From Euryarchaeota archaeon UBA495 (GTDB lineage: Archaea; Thermoplasmatota; Poseidoniia; Poseidoniales; Poseidoniaceae), in assembly GCA_002496845.1 (NCBI GenBank), contig DALQ01000036.1:4186-21191 (forward strand): a stretch of DNA of 17,006 nt, written 5' to 3'. The notes beneath the pieces were generated by a model, which saw nothing but the letters and a program-made list of their open reading frames with translations, was not told the origin of the DNA and searched no databases. Of the stretch, positions 1 through 7,631 are shown in pieces (the first letter of the stretch is position 1; the number at the start of each line of letters is the position of its first letter). The position numbers were made by a program, and so were the translations under genes.

Positions 1-15
1 CCCCCCCCCCCCCCC
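1..15. repeat. C15 homopolymer at the window edge
   Basis: The first 15 bases are all C, followed directly by a G/C-only stretch to about base 27 (GGGCGGCCCGCC). Nothing else in the window is this simple in composition. It lies 35 bases beyond the 3' end of cysS and encodes nothing recognisable. A run at a contig end is commonly a sequencing or assembly artefact (poly-G read tails, reverse-complemented here), though a real G tract after the cysS stop cannot be excluded. Confidence 0.8.
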
Positions 16-34
16 GGGCGGCCCGCCAGCATGA

Positions 35-1525
35 TCAACGCAAGGTCCACACAGGGCCATCGGCCGTGTCTGTGACCTCGACGCCCATGGCGGCGAGACG
101 GTCGCGAATGGCGTCGGCCGCAGGCCAATCCTTGGAAGAACGTGCTTCAGCCCGCTGAAGGAGCAACGCCTCGACTTCGTCCGCGACCTCAACACGTCGC
201 GGATCTTCCTCCGGCTCCGCCAACAGCACGTCGGGCGAAGGGAGGACGCCCAGAACGTCGCCCGCGAGTTCTTCGAACCACGCCACGCAGTGATGGGCCA
301 CGGCGTTTGCGTCCGCTTCGTCAAGGTCTGCGTCCAACAAACGCGTGGCTTCGCGAACGCCACCGAGCACCTTGGCGATGGCTTCGCGGCTGTTGAAATC
401 GTCGTCCATGGCCAACGCGAAGCCTGCCGCCATGCGCTCCATGAGGCCAAGTCCCTTGGACAGTGGATCTTGGTTGGTCACGTCAGGCTGAGGCAGGGGG
501 ACAGGATGGTCCGACGTGCGTTGACGAAGCGCCTTGGCGTAGGCTTCGATGAGCCGCCCATGGTTGCGTTCCGCGTCGTGAAGCAGGGCCTCGTTCATGT
601 CGATGGGCGAGCGGTAGTGGGCGTTGATCAGTGCGAAACGAAGGACGAGCGGGTCAACCCGTTCAAGGATCTCCCGAATGGTCCAGAAATTGCCCAGGGA
701 CTTGCTCATCTTCTCCCCGTCGACGTTTACGAAGCCGTTGTGCAACCAGTGGTGCACCAAAGGCGCATGATCTGTGTGGCATTCGCCTTGGAAAATCTCG
801 GCTTCGTGATGGGGGAAACGCAGGTCATGGCCACCACCGTGAATGTCGAAGGCCCCGTCAAAGCGGTCCAAGCTCATCGCGGTGCACTCGATGTGCCAAC
901 CGGGGCGGCCGTCGCCCCACGGGGAAGGCCAGGTGGGCTCGCCGGGCTTGGCCGCCTTCCACAACGCAAAATCACGGTGATCGCGCTTCCCTCCGCCAGT
1001 GCCACCAACGCGCCCGCCTGCACCGGCACGAACTGCATCGAAGCTTTGTCCGGTCAGTTGGCCGTACTTCTCGGGAGCAGAGGAGACGTCGAAGTACACG
1101 CCGTCCTCTGATGCATAGGCATGACCGCGCTCGATCAGGTCCTCGATGATGGTGATCATGCCGTCCACGTGCTCGGTGCAGCGCGGATAGTGGTCGGCAC
1201 GGAGGATGTTCAGCGCGTCCATGTCCTCGTAGTAGCCGTCGATCATCTCATCGACGAGACCCAACCAATCGCCGTCACGCGTTTCGTTGGCGCGGGCAAT
1301 GATCTTGTCATCGACGTCGGTGAAGTTCTGGACGTAATCGACGTCGTAGCCGCTGGCTTCGAGCCAGCGGTGGATGAGGTCGAAGGCCAAGTAACACCGA
1401 GCGTGACCAAGGTGGCAGCGGTCGTAGACCGTGACGCCACAGACGTACATGCTGACCCGACCCGGGCGCATGGTGGTGAACGGCACCTTCTCTCGACGAC
1501 GGGTGTCGTGGACACGCAACGCCAT
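35..1525 (-). CDS. cysS: Cysteinyl-tRNA synthetase (class I)
   Basis: Charges tRNA-Cys with cysteine in the cytosol. At 496 residues it has the usual length of a complete CysS. The N-terminal Rossmann catalytic domain carries the zinc ligand C29 in MYVCGVTVYD and the class I HIGH motif as HLGH (38-41). Further zinc ligands lie at C214 (WHIECTAM) and in the FPHHE block (H239). The second class I motif KMSKS is at 272-276 (GEKMSKSLGN). The C-terminal part is the helical anticodon-binding region. A small oddity is a glycine-rich stretch around residues 168-180, in the insertion before the FALWKAAKPGEP motif, which is usually charged rather than glycine-rich. The start is ATG at 1525. No Shine-Dalgarno precedes it, which fits a leaderless message. 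It is transcribed divergently from the epimerase gene across a 67-base gap. Confidence 0.97.
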   Translation of the reverse strand: MALRVHDTRRREKVPFTTMRPGRVSMYVCGVTVYDRCHLGHARCYLAFDLIHRWLEASGYDVDYVQNFTDVDDKIIARANETRDGDWLGLVDEMIDGYYEDMDALNILRADHYPRCTEHVDGMITIIEDLIERGHAYASEDGVYFDVSSAPEKYGQLTGQSFDAVRAGAGGRVGGTGGGKRDHRDFALWKAAKPGEPTWPSPWGDGRPGWHIECTAMSLDRFDGAFDIHGGGHDLRFPHHEAEIFQGECHTDHAPLVHHWLHNGFVNVDGEKMSKSLGNFWTIREILERVDPLVLRFALINAHYRSPIDMNEALLHDAERNHGRLIEAYAKALRQRTSDHPVPLPQPDVTNQDPLSKGLGLMERMAAGFALAMDDDFNSREAIAKVLGGVREATRLLDADLDEADANAVAHHCVAWFEELAGDVLGVLPSPDVLLAEPEEDPRRVEVADEVEALLLQRAEARSSKDWPAADAIRDRLAAMGVEVTDTADGPVWTLR

Positions 1526-1592
1526 GATGCTCGGCGGTTCGTGAGGGCGGGGTCACTTCAACGTTCATGTAGGGCAGCACAAGCGGAAGCCC

Positions 1593-2606
1593 ATGGAAGG
1601 ACGTGTGCTCGTCACCGGAGCCAACGGCTTCCTGGCCAATCATCTGGTCCGAGACCTGCTCGCAGAAGGCTACACTGTCGTGGCCACGGTGCGGGACCTG
1701 TCGGACCCGGTACGCACCGAACGCCTGCAGCATCACGCCTCATCGCTCGGTTGCCCCGAGCGCCTCGAACTCCGCGAGGCCGACGTCCTCGACGCCGACC
1801 CATGGAAGGACCTGCTCGCCGGTTGCGACGGCCTCTTCCATACCGCTGCGGTCTTTTCCCTGAGCGGCAACTCGGACGTCATTTTGAACACCGCCAACCT
1901 CGGAACAGAACACCTGCTCAAGGCCGCTGCTGAAACCGGCGTGAACCGCATCGTCTACACATCGAGCACGGCTGCTGTGGGCAGTGGGCCACGGGGACGA
2001 CCAAAGGACGAGGACGACTGGCAATCCGGGTCCAGCATGCCCTACACTGCAGCGAAGACCGAATCCGAACAAAGGGCATGGCGGATCGCCAAAGAGCATG
2101 ACCTCGATCTTCGCGTGATCAACCCCACGGCGATCCTGGGCGGCGGATTTTCTCGGCCACCGCCCAGCGTTGATTGGATGCCGGACCTCCTGTCAGGAGC
2201 CTGGCCGGTGATCCCCGCCATTCCGATGGCCTTCGTCCACGTGGAAGACGTTGCCCACGCGCATCGCATGGCCTACGAAGTGGACGAAGCCGAGGGTCGA
2301 TTTGTCCTTGCACCGCACAGCGGGATGACGATGGTGGACGTGGCCCGGACGGCGCGTCGCCTCAGGCCGGAATCCAAAGCTCCGAAGCGGTCCCTGCCGC
2401 GCCGCTTGCTGCTGGTGGCGGTCTTCTACGACTGGCTCATGGGATTGCGTACGGGTGAGCGAACGCTCACACGAGCCGTGGTTCGTGGCTACATGCGTGG
2501 CGACTCCCTCTACTCAAGCAGCAAAGCAGAGCGTGTGCTTGGCATGACCTGGCGTTCCTTTGACGCATGCGTCGAGGACACCATCCGTGCCTTTGAGGAG
2601 CGCTGA
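1593..2606 (+). CDS. NAD(P)-dependent epimerase/reductase, extended SDR family (dihydroflavonol-reductase-like)
   Basis: A 337-residue extended short-chain dehydrogenase/reductase. The N-terminal Rossmann nucleotide-binding motif is VTGANGFLA (residues 7-15, GxxGxxA type). The catalytic set is visible: serine in YTSSTAAVG (122-130) and the YxxxK pair Y151/K155 in YTAAKTESE. The substrate-binding half follows (INPTAILGGG, then a VHVEDVAHAH block near 215-224), as in the 4-dihydroflavonol-reductase/3-beta-hydroxysteroid-dehydrogenase-like branch of the family. The substrate cannot be read from sequence; an oxidoreductase acting on a hydroxyl/keto group or an NDP-sugar epimerase are both possible. 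The ATG at 1593 sits just before the nucleotide-binding motif, as is normal. It is probably co-transcribed with the next gene, which starts 2 bases after its stop. Confidence 0.9.
   Translation: MEGRVLVTGANGFLANHLVRDLLAEGYTVVATVRDLSDPVRTERLQHHASSLGCPERLELREADVLDADPWKDLLAGCDGLFHTAAVFSLSGNSDVILNTANLGTEHLLKAAAETGVNRIVYTSSTAAVGSGPRGRPKDEDDWQSGSSMPYTAAKTESEQRAWRIAKEHDLDLRVINPTAILGGGFSRPPPSVDWMPDLLSGAWPVIPAIPMAFVHVEDVAHAHRMAYEVDEAEGRFVLAPHSGMTMVDVARTARRLRPESKAPKRSLPRRLLLVAVFYDWLMGLRTGERTLTRAVVRGYMRGDSLYSSSKAERVLGMTWRSFDACVEDTIRAFEER
2595..2600 (+). promoter_or_regulatory. Shine-Dalgarno site for the internal gene at 2609
   Basis: GAGGAG lies 8 bases upstream of ATG 2609, inside the last codons of the epimerase gene. 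It supports that start and translation of the membrane-protein gene from a shared message. In contrast, the genes heading transcription units at 1525, 6371 and 6488 show no such motif. Confidence 0.65.
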
Positions 2607-2608
2607 GC

Positions 2609-3262
2609 ATGAAGCGATGGACGGTCCGAATGGCGTGGATGCTGCCGTTGGCATCGGTCCTCGCCGCGATGGCGGTCCACCACCTTCGTGGTGCAGCCAA
2701 CGGCCCACTCATCTTCATTTCACAAGCCGATTACCCCGGGCCAGAATCCCTCATCTTCACCCTCGGACTCACCGCAAGCGGATTGTGGCAGGGCAGGACC
2801 GTGTGGTCGATGACCAAACACGAGCCTTCGCCATGGTCGCTGGAACGCTTGGTTGGCCTGATGGCTTCCCTCTGCGTGGTGGTCATGGCGAACCGATCCA
2901 TGTACAGCCACCTCGACACCCACATCTTGGCCGCGATGGGCATCTTCCTGTTTGGGTGGGCCTGGCTTTGGTTGGTTCAACGTCGCAGCCGCCGAATTGG
3001 TGCTTCGCAAGGAGCCGCGCAACGCCAGATGGCCTTGTGGTGCGTTGGCATCGGTTTCGTGATGCAATTGATCGGTGCGGCCGTGGCGCTCAACATTGAT
3101 TCCAGCATCACCTTGCCCACCAAAGGGGCAGGTCACCCGTGGTGGTCTGTTGCGGCCTTGGCCGAATACCTGATTGTGGCAGGATTGTGGTGGGGCATCG
3201 CCACCATCGAACAGGATCTTGGGTTGTTTGGCGAAAGCCCGGTGGCGACCACCGAGCCCTAA
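2609..3262 (+). CDS. Six-helix membrane protein, Frag1/DRAM/Sfk1-like
   Basis: A 217-residue integral membrane protein with about six hydrophobic segments (near residues 7-24, 47-65, 80-96, 104-124, 140-161 and 178-199). The first loop contains FISQADYPGPESLIFTLGL. This resembles the conserved loop of the Frag1/DRAM/Sfk1 family, where an IS-x-x-x-x-P-P-E segment leads into the second helix. The last helix begins with an AEYL element comparable to the EW element of that family. The six-helix count also matches. The match is by eye and the family has no firmly assigned biochemical activity, so function is unknown. A GAGGAG motif supports the ATG start, and the 2-base spacing to the epimerase gene implies one operon. 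A membrane role linked to the epimerase product (a lipid or sugar) is only a guess. Confidence 0.85.
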   Translation: MKRWTVRMAWMLPLASVLAAMAVHHLRGAANGPLIFISQADYPGPESLIFTLGLTASGLWQGRTVWSMTKHEPSPWSLERLVGLMASLCVVVMANRSMYSHLDTHILAAMGIFLFGWAWLWLVQRRSRRIGASQGAAQRQMALWCVGIGFVMQLIGAAVALNIDSSITLPTKGAGHPWWSVAALAEYLIVAGLWWGIATIEQDLGLFGESPVATTEP

Positions 3263-3285
3263 GGGCTGCTTCAGAGGAAGACGCC

Positions 3286-3315
3286 AAGGCTTTGATTCGA
3301 ACACAGTCAAGCCTT
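3286..3315. terminator. Hairpin between convergent genes (possible bidirectional terminator)
   Basis: AAGGCTTTGA (3286-3295) and TCAAGCCTT (3307-3315) form a stem of nine pairs with one bulged T and an 11-base loop. It lies between the stop of the membrane-protein gene (3262) and mutY, and its right arm includes the mutY stop codon (TCA at 3307-3309 on the plus strand). No T run follows on either side, so it is not a typical intrinsic or archaeal poly-T terminator. The call rests only on the symmetry and position. Confidence 0.35.
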
Positions 3316-4305
3316 CTTGGCCGTTTGCAACACACGCTCATCAAGCGTGCTGAGGGCCTTCGATGCAGGGTCCATGCCACGCTCGGTGTGCCCCACCCAT
3401 ACCTCGACTTCAAGACGGCGGTGGCTGAGCAAATGCACCACGTCACCGGCTTTGCTGCGTTGCTTCTGTGCCTTGACCAGTGAGGCGTCGTTGGCCGGAA
3501 GGTAGGGCGGACCCCACAGGCCGCCAAAACGGGCCGACGTGGGGCGTTGCACCAGATGCGGGCGGCCTTCTGCGTCGACGTCGACCAGCGCCACGAGCCG
3601 TTCGGTTTTCGTCCGTCGTTTGGCCGGGGCAGGGAAGGCGTGCACACCGTCCGGATGATCACGGGCGGTGCAGGCTTCCTGAACCGGACAAGCGCTGCAA
3701 TGAGGCGCTCGAGGACGGCACACGGTCGCGCCGAGTTCCATCACCGCCTGATTCCACACGCTTGGTGCAACACCGTGCCCGTGTGCGTCGTCCATCCACG
3801 TTTGGGCGAGGGAGGACACATCCGCAGGCTTGGGTTCGTGCACGCCGGTTTGACGAGCGACGACCCTCCGGACGTTTCCGTCGACCACCGCCGCGGGCAC
3901 GTCATGCGCGATCGACGCCACCGCGGCGGCCGTGTAGGGACCGATGCCAGGCAGCGACTGAAAACCGGCCACCACGTCATCGCAGGTGGAGGGCGAAGGA
4001 AGGACGCCCTTCCAAGGACCGCTTGGATCGCTCACCTCCACCGCGAGCGCATGCAAACGTCGACCACGTGCATAGTAGCCTGCGCCCTGCCAGAGGTGCA
4101 TCACCTCGTCAAGTTCCGCTTCAGCCATCGAACCAACCGTTGGGAAGCGGTCCAGAAGGCGTCGCCAATATTCGAGGCCTCGCGCCACCTGCGTCTGTTG
4201 AAGGAGCACTTCGGAGAGCAAAATGGCCCACGGGTCGGACGTGGCACGCCAAGGCAAGTCACGGGCTTCATGTCCGTACCAGCGCGAGAGCGCCTCGACG
4301 TTCAC
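3307..4305 (-). CDS. mutY: A/G-specific adenine DNA glycosylase MutY
   Basis: Removes adenine mispaired with 8-oxoguanine or guanine in base-excision repair. The 332-residue protein has all expected parts. The catalytic Glu is E32 in LLSEVLLQQTQV. The helix-hairpin-helix LPGIGPYTAAAV (118-129) is followed by the catalytic Asp D142 in VVDGNVRRVV. The 4Fe-4S cluster is bound by C196-x6-C203-x2-C206-x5-C212. A C-terminal NUDIX-like 8-oxoG recognition domain (about 235-332) contains GGLWGPPYLP and LLSHRRLEVEVW. There is no usable ATG before the catalytic helices, so the start is taken as GTG at 4305, only 5 bases after the stop of the upstream iron-sulfur oxidoreductase gene. This implies co-transcription. 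The open frame extends further upstream, but that stretch overlaps the neighbour's coding end and shows no family similarity. Confidence 0.95.
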   Translation of the reverse strand: MNVEALSRWYGHEARDLPWRATSDPWAILLSEVLLQQTQVARGLEYWRRLLDRFPTVGSMAEAELDEVMHLWQGAGYYARGRRLHALAVEVSDPSGPWKGVLPSPSTCDDVVAGFQSLPGIGPYTAAAVASIAHDVPAAVVDGNVRRVVARQTGVHEPKPADVSSLAQTWMDDAHGHGVAPSVWNQAVMELGATVCRPRAPHCSACPVQEACTARDHPDGVHAFPAPAKRRTKTERLVALVDVDAEGRPHLVQRPTSARFGGLWGPPYLPANDASLVKAQKQRSKAGDVVHLLSHRRLEVEVWVGHTERGMDPASKALSTLDERVLQTAKKA

Positions 4306-4310
4306 GGACC

Positions 4311-6371
4311 TCAGGCCTCGGCTTCCTCGGTGGCTTCGGCGGCCGCTTTGTTGGCTTTGATGGCGGCGTCGTTGGCCTTGATCTGGGCCCAGACCATCTC
4401 TGCAACGTCCTGAACTTGCATGTCGGCGTCGATGGCCGCCAATCCGTCGGTGACCATTGTGGAGCAGAAGGGGCAACCCACGGCCACCGTGTCGGCCCCG
4501 GTCGCAGCGAGCTCACGCGCGCGAATGACGTTGACACGGTCGTGGTCGTCGTCGACGATTTCCTCCATCCACATCTGTGCGCCACCCGCACCGCAGCAGA
4601 AGGACTGCTTGCCGGTGCGTGCTGGCTCGGCGTCCACGCCCCCAATGATTTCTCGGGGTGCATCGGTGATACCACCAATGCGGCCGAGGTAACAGGGGTC
4701 GTGGTAGGTGACCTCACCGTCGTGCTTTGGCGCAGGGAGTTTCCCGTCACGTTGCAGTGTGGAGATGAGTTGGCTGTGGTGCAGCACCTCGATGTCTTCA
4801 CCGCCGAACGCCTTGTACTCCTTGCCAAGCGTGTGGAAGCAGTGGGGGCAGGAGGACACGATCTTCTTGACGCCCAACTCCTCGAAGGTGGCCAAGTTGG
4901 TCTCAGCCAGCATTTGGAAGAGGTATTCGTTCCCGGCCCGGCGCGCAGGGTCGCCGTTGCAGGTTTCCATCATGCCGAGGATGCCAACGTCGAGTCCGGC
5001 TTCCTTCATCACCGAAACGGTGTCCCGTGCGACCTTCTTGTTGCGGTCGTCGAAGGACGCGGCGCAGCCTGCGAAGTAGATGTACTCGGCCGGCTCGGCC
5101 ACCTTGACGTCGAGGCCTTCCGCCCAATCGCCGCGCTCGTGGGCGGGGATGCCGTACGGATTGCCCTCGTTCTCGATGTTCTCGATGGTCGACATCAGAG
5201 GGAGAACGACTTCTTCCACGGACTCGTTGAATTCCATGCGCTCCATCATCAGGTGGCGGCGAGCGTCCGTGAGTTTGGGCACGTGGTCGATGTAAATCGG
5301 GCAGGCTTCGACGCAGGCATGGCAGGTGGTGCAGGCAAAGATGGCGTCTTCACCGATGCGGGCAATGAGGTCTTCCTCAGGTGACTCGCCCGACAAAAGG
5401 ATGGGAGCGTGATCGTTCGCATAGTTCCGAATGTCGTGAATGACCTTCATCGGATTCAGAGCCTTTCCAGAAGCATAGGCGGGGCAAGCGTCCTGACAGC
5501 GGGCACATGACGTGCAGGCCCAGCCATCGATGAGGCTGCGCCAGGTCAAATCGGTGTAATTGACCGCGCCAAAGGATTCGAGGTCGAGGTCGTCGAGGCC
5601 GACCGCCGTGCCGTCCTCGTTGGTCGCCATTGGCAGCATCGTGCCCATCGGTCGAAGGTCATGGAAGAACACGTTGGGCAGCGCCATGACGAGGTGCATG
5701 TGCTTTGAGACAGGGATGAGGAAGAGGAAGGTGGAAATCGCGACCATGTGCGCCCAGTAAGCGAGGTTGACCATCGCTTGACCGGGGGCCATGGCGTCTT
5801 GCACCCAGAGCCCGATGAACTCGGAACCCGAGAGTTCCTCACCCGCTTCCACGATGTAGGAGGTGAGCGTGATCGTCATGATGAGAAGAAGAATGACGTT
5901 GCCTTCCAGTTGCGACTTCCCCTTCAGCTTCTCGGGGGTAAACGCCACACGGCGGGTCAAGGCCGCGGTGCACCCAAAGAAGGCCATCGTGTAGCCCACT
6001 TCGACCATGCCGTTCCAAGCCCACTTCAGGCCGAGCGGTTCGAGGATTCCATCCGAGAAACGGTTCGCGGACGCCAAGTCGAACATATCTGTAGAGAGCA
6101 TCAGGAAGCCCCAGAACATCAGCACGTGCATGATTCCAGCCACAGGGTCGGCCAAGACTTTCTTTTGACCCAACCAGCCGGTCAGGACCTCCTTGAATCG
6201 GAGCCCCCACGAATCAAAACGGTTCTCAGGAGCGCCCCTGAGCACCAGTCGGGTGGCTTTCTGGACTTGGAACATGAAGAATCCGGTCGCCGTCCCAAGC
6301 AACACGACAAGCAGCACCCAACCGGGCACCCCTACGTACGAGTCAGCCAAGGGGTGCACGAAATCGGACAT
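4311..6371 (-). CDS. Membrane heme/iron-sulfur oxidoreductase, HdrD-like (probable ETF:menaquinone oxidoreductase type)
   Basis: A 686-residue fusion of three parts. The N-terminal half (about 1-230) has five or six membrane helices resembling the cytochrome b (nitrate-reductase gamma) fold, with candidate heme-ligand histidines such as H82, H208 and H224/H226. A dicluster ferredoxin part follows: C286/C289/C292/C296 (CTSCARCQDACP) and C347/C350/C353/C357 (CTTCHACVEACP). Two CCG (HdrD/DUF224) domains end the protein. The first has C436, C471 and C508/C511, with CNG in place of CCG at 471-473; the second has C560, C592/C593 and C633/C636. Proteins of this architecture are proposed to move electrons from acyl-CoA dehydrogenases via ETF to menaquinone. 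The acyl-CoA synthetase and mutase nearby fit that role, but no etf genes are in the window. Start: ATG 6371 is preferred over TTG 6404. mutY follows directly. Confidence 0.9.
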   Translation of the reverse strand: MSDFVHPLADSYVGVPGWVLLVVLLGTATGFFMFQVQKATRLVLRGAPENRFDSWGLRFKEVLTGWLGQKKVLADPVAGIMHVLMFWGFLMLSTDMFDLASANRFSDGILEPLGLKWAWNGMVEVGYTMAFFGCTAALTRRVAFTPEKLKGKSQLEGNVILLLIMTITLTSYIVEAGEELSGSEFIGLWVQDAMAPGQAMVNLAYWAHMVAISTFLFLIPVSKHMHLVMALPNVFFHDLRPMGTMLPMATNEDGTAVGLDDLDLESFGAVNYTDLTWRSLIDGWACTSCARCQDACPAYASGKALNPMKVIHDIRNYANDHAPILLSGESPEEDLIARIGEDAIFACTTCHACVEACPIYIDHVPKLTDARRHLMMERMEFNESVEEVVLPLMSTIENIENEGNPYGIPAHERGDWAEGLDVKVAEPAEYIYFAGCAASFDDRNKKVARDTVSVMKEAGLDVGILGMMETCNGDPARRAGNEYLFQMLAETNLATFEELGVKKIVSSCPHCFHTLGKEYKAFGGEDIEVLHHSQLISTLQRDGKLPAPKHDGEVTYHDPCYLGRIGGITDAPREIIGGVDAEPARTGKQSFCCGAGGAQMWMEEIVDDDHDRVNVIRARELAATGADTVAVGCPFCSTMVTDGLAAIDADMQVQDVAEMVWAQIKANDAAIKANKAAAEATEEAEA

Positions 6372-6487
6372 GACGGACACCGGGGTCGTGGACCCTACTT
6401 CCAACGCTGCGGTTATCGACCTTCAATGCACCGTCATCCACCACAACGAAGGGAAACGGCTTGAAGCGTGGTCGTCCACCCGGGGCC

Positions 6488-7630
6488 ATGGACGAAGTCG
6501 TGGCCAGCGCCCCGGGCAAAGTCGTCCTGTTTGGTGAACATGCTGTGGTGTACGGCCATCCAGCCATCGCCGCGTCCATCGCACAGCGCACCACCGTGAC
6601 CTTGCGGACCACCGAAGAGCCGGGCGTGCACATCGGCCGCGCCCGAGTGGACGTCGAACGTCACCCTCACCTTGCCACGATGATCGCTCACCTGTGGGAC
6701 GAAACGTCCTCGCCAGGACTTGACCTCAGCGTGACCAGCGACGTCCCAAGAGGGGCAGGTCTCGGCTCTTCAGCGGCCTTTGCGGTGGCCTCTGCCGTAG
6801 CACTTCGGGCCGCGGGCGGCCGTCGCGTGGACCCGAGCACCGGTGCTTGGCTCGAAGGCTACGCCTCAGACGGGTCAGAGGCCGCCTTGTTCCACGGCGG
6901 CCACGGCGTCCGGAGGAGGGACGAAGAGGGTGAGCATCGGTTCGGACAGGATGCACTCTCCTTGGAGGAGGCCTCGCTTCTTGGCCACGTGGCTGAAGCC
7001 ATGTCACAGGACGGGCGAGCCAGCCCGATGGACACGTTGACGTCTGCCTACGGAGGGCTGGTCCTGTTGTCGAACCGGGTGGAACGCGAGGACGCGTGGA
7101 TCATGCGTCGCACCATGCCCATGGGCGACGCGCAACGGTCATGGGAACTTCATCGGCTTGAGGGCCTGCGCTTTGAGGAGGGGTTGAGCCTTGTCGTCGG
7201 GCACACGGGCATCAACGCTCCAACCACCAACATGGTCGCCGGCGTCGCTGAGCGACGAGCAGAGGACCCTGGCATCGACGAAACCATGGACGCCATTGGC
7301 GCGTTGGTTCATCGAGGCATGGAAGCCCTGCTGGCCGGCGACGCAGAGGCCGTAGGCCGAGCGATGACGGAAAACCATCTGCTTCTTCGTCGGCTTGGGG
7401 TGTCGCACCCTGCGTTGGAAACCTTGGTGTCGGCAGCCCTTTCGACGTCATTGGGTGCCAAACTCACGGGCGCGGGCGGAGGCGGCTGCATGATCGCATT
7501 GACGCGCGATGCAAAAGCCACCAGCGAAGCCATCGAGTTGGCCGGGGGACGAACGTGGATCACGTCGTTTGGCACGCCAGGTGCGCAGCTCGAGGCTTGC
7601 CCAGAAGGCGGCCTCATCAACCCTGAGTGA
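6488..7630 (+). CDS. mvk: Mevalonate kinase (GHMP family, archaeal type)
   Basis: Phosphorylates mevalonate with ATP in the mevalonate pathway to isoprenoids, which build archaeal lipids. The 380-residue protein shows all three GHMP motifs: SAPGKVVLFGEHAVVYG (7-23), the ATP-binding loop DVPRGAGLGSSAAFAVA (85-101) and KLTGAGGGGCMIAL (325-338). The likely catalytic Asp is D182 in DGRASPMDT, matching the QGxASxxDT block of archaeal mevalonate kinases. It is longer than the usual 300-330 residues because of an extra segment of about 40 residues (near 113-157, charged and glycine-rich, with HGGHGVRRRDEEGEHR) between the ATP loop and the catalytic block. ATG 6488 matches where the family begins; an in-frame TTG at 6461 would add nine unconserved residues. 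No Shine-Dalgarno is seen. A 116-base gap separates it from the divergent oxidoreductase gene, and its stop lies one base from that of the convergent acyl-CoA synthetase. Confidence 0.93.
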   Translation: MDEVVASAPGKVVLFGEHAVVYGHPAIAASIAQRTTVTLRTTEEPGVHIGRARVDVERHPHLATMIAHLWDETSSPGLDLSVTSDVPRGAGLGSSAAFAVASAVALRAAGGRRVDPSTGAWLEGYASDGSEAALFHGGHGVRRRDEEGEHRFGQDALSLEEASLLGHVAEAMSQDGRASPMDTLTSAYGGLVLLSNRVEREDAWIMRRTMPMGDAQRSWELHRLEGLRFEEGLSLVVGHTGINAPTTNMVAGVAERRAEDPGIDETMDAIGALVHRGMEALLAGDAEAVGRAMTENHLLLRRLGVSHPALETLVSAALSTSLGAKLTGAGGGGCMIALTRDAKATSEAIELAGGRTWITSFGTPGAQLEACPEGGLINPE

Positions 7631-7631
7631 T

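Noticed and set aside
290..1111. Open frame of 273 codons on the plus strand
   Set aside because: Antisense to cysS, whose HIGH, KMSKS and zinc motifs fix the true strand and frame.
4306..4476. Longer mutY starting at 4476
   Set aside because: The extra 57 codons overlap the end of the upstream oxidoreductase gene in another frame and read as low-complexity Arg/Ser/His-rich sequence. GTG 4305 fits the start of the MutY fold.
3480..5384. Open frame of 634 codons on the plus strand
   Set aside because: Antisense to mutY and the iron-sulfur oxidoreductase. It has no motifs, and the first part is an arginine/proline-rich translation typical of a wrong frame.
6372..6487. Search for TATA/BRE boxes in the divergent gap between the oxidoreductase and mevalonate kinase genes
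   Set aside because: No A/T-rich hexamer stands out at a sensible distance from either start. A TTATCG stretch near 6413 is too weak to call.
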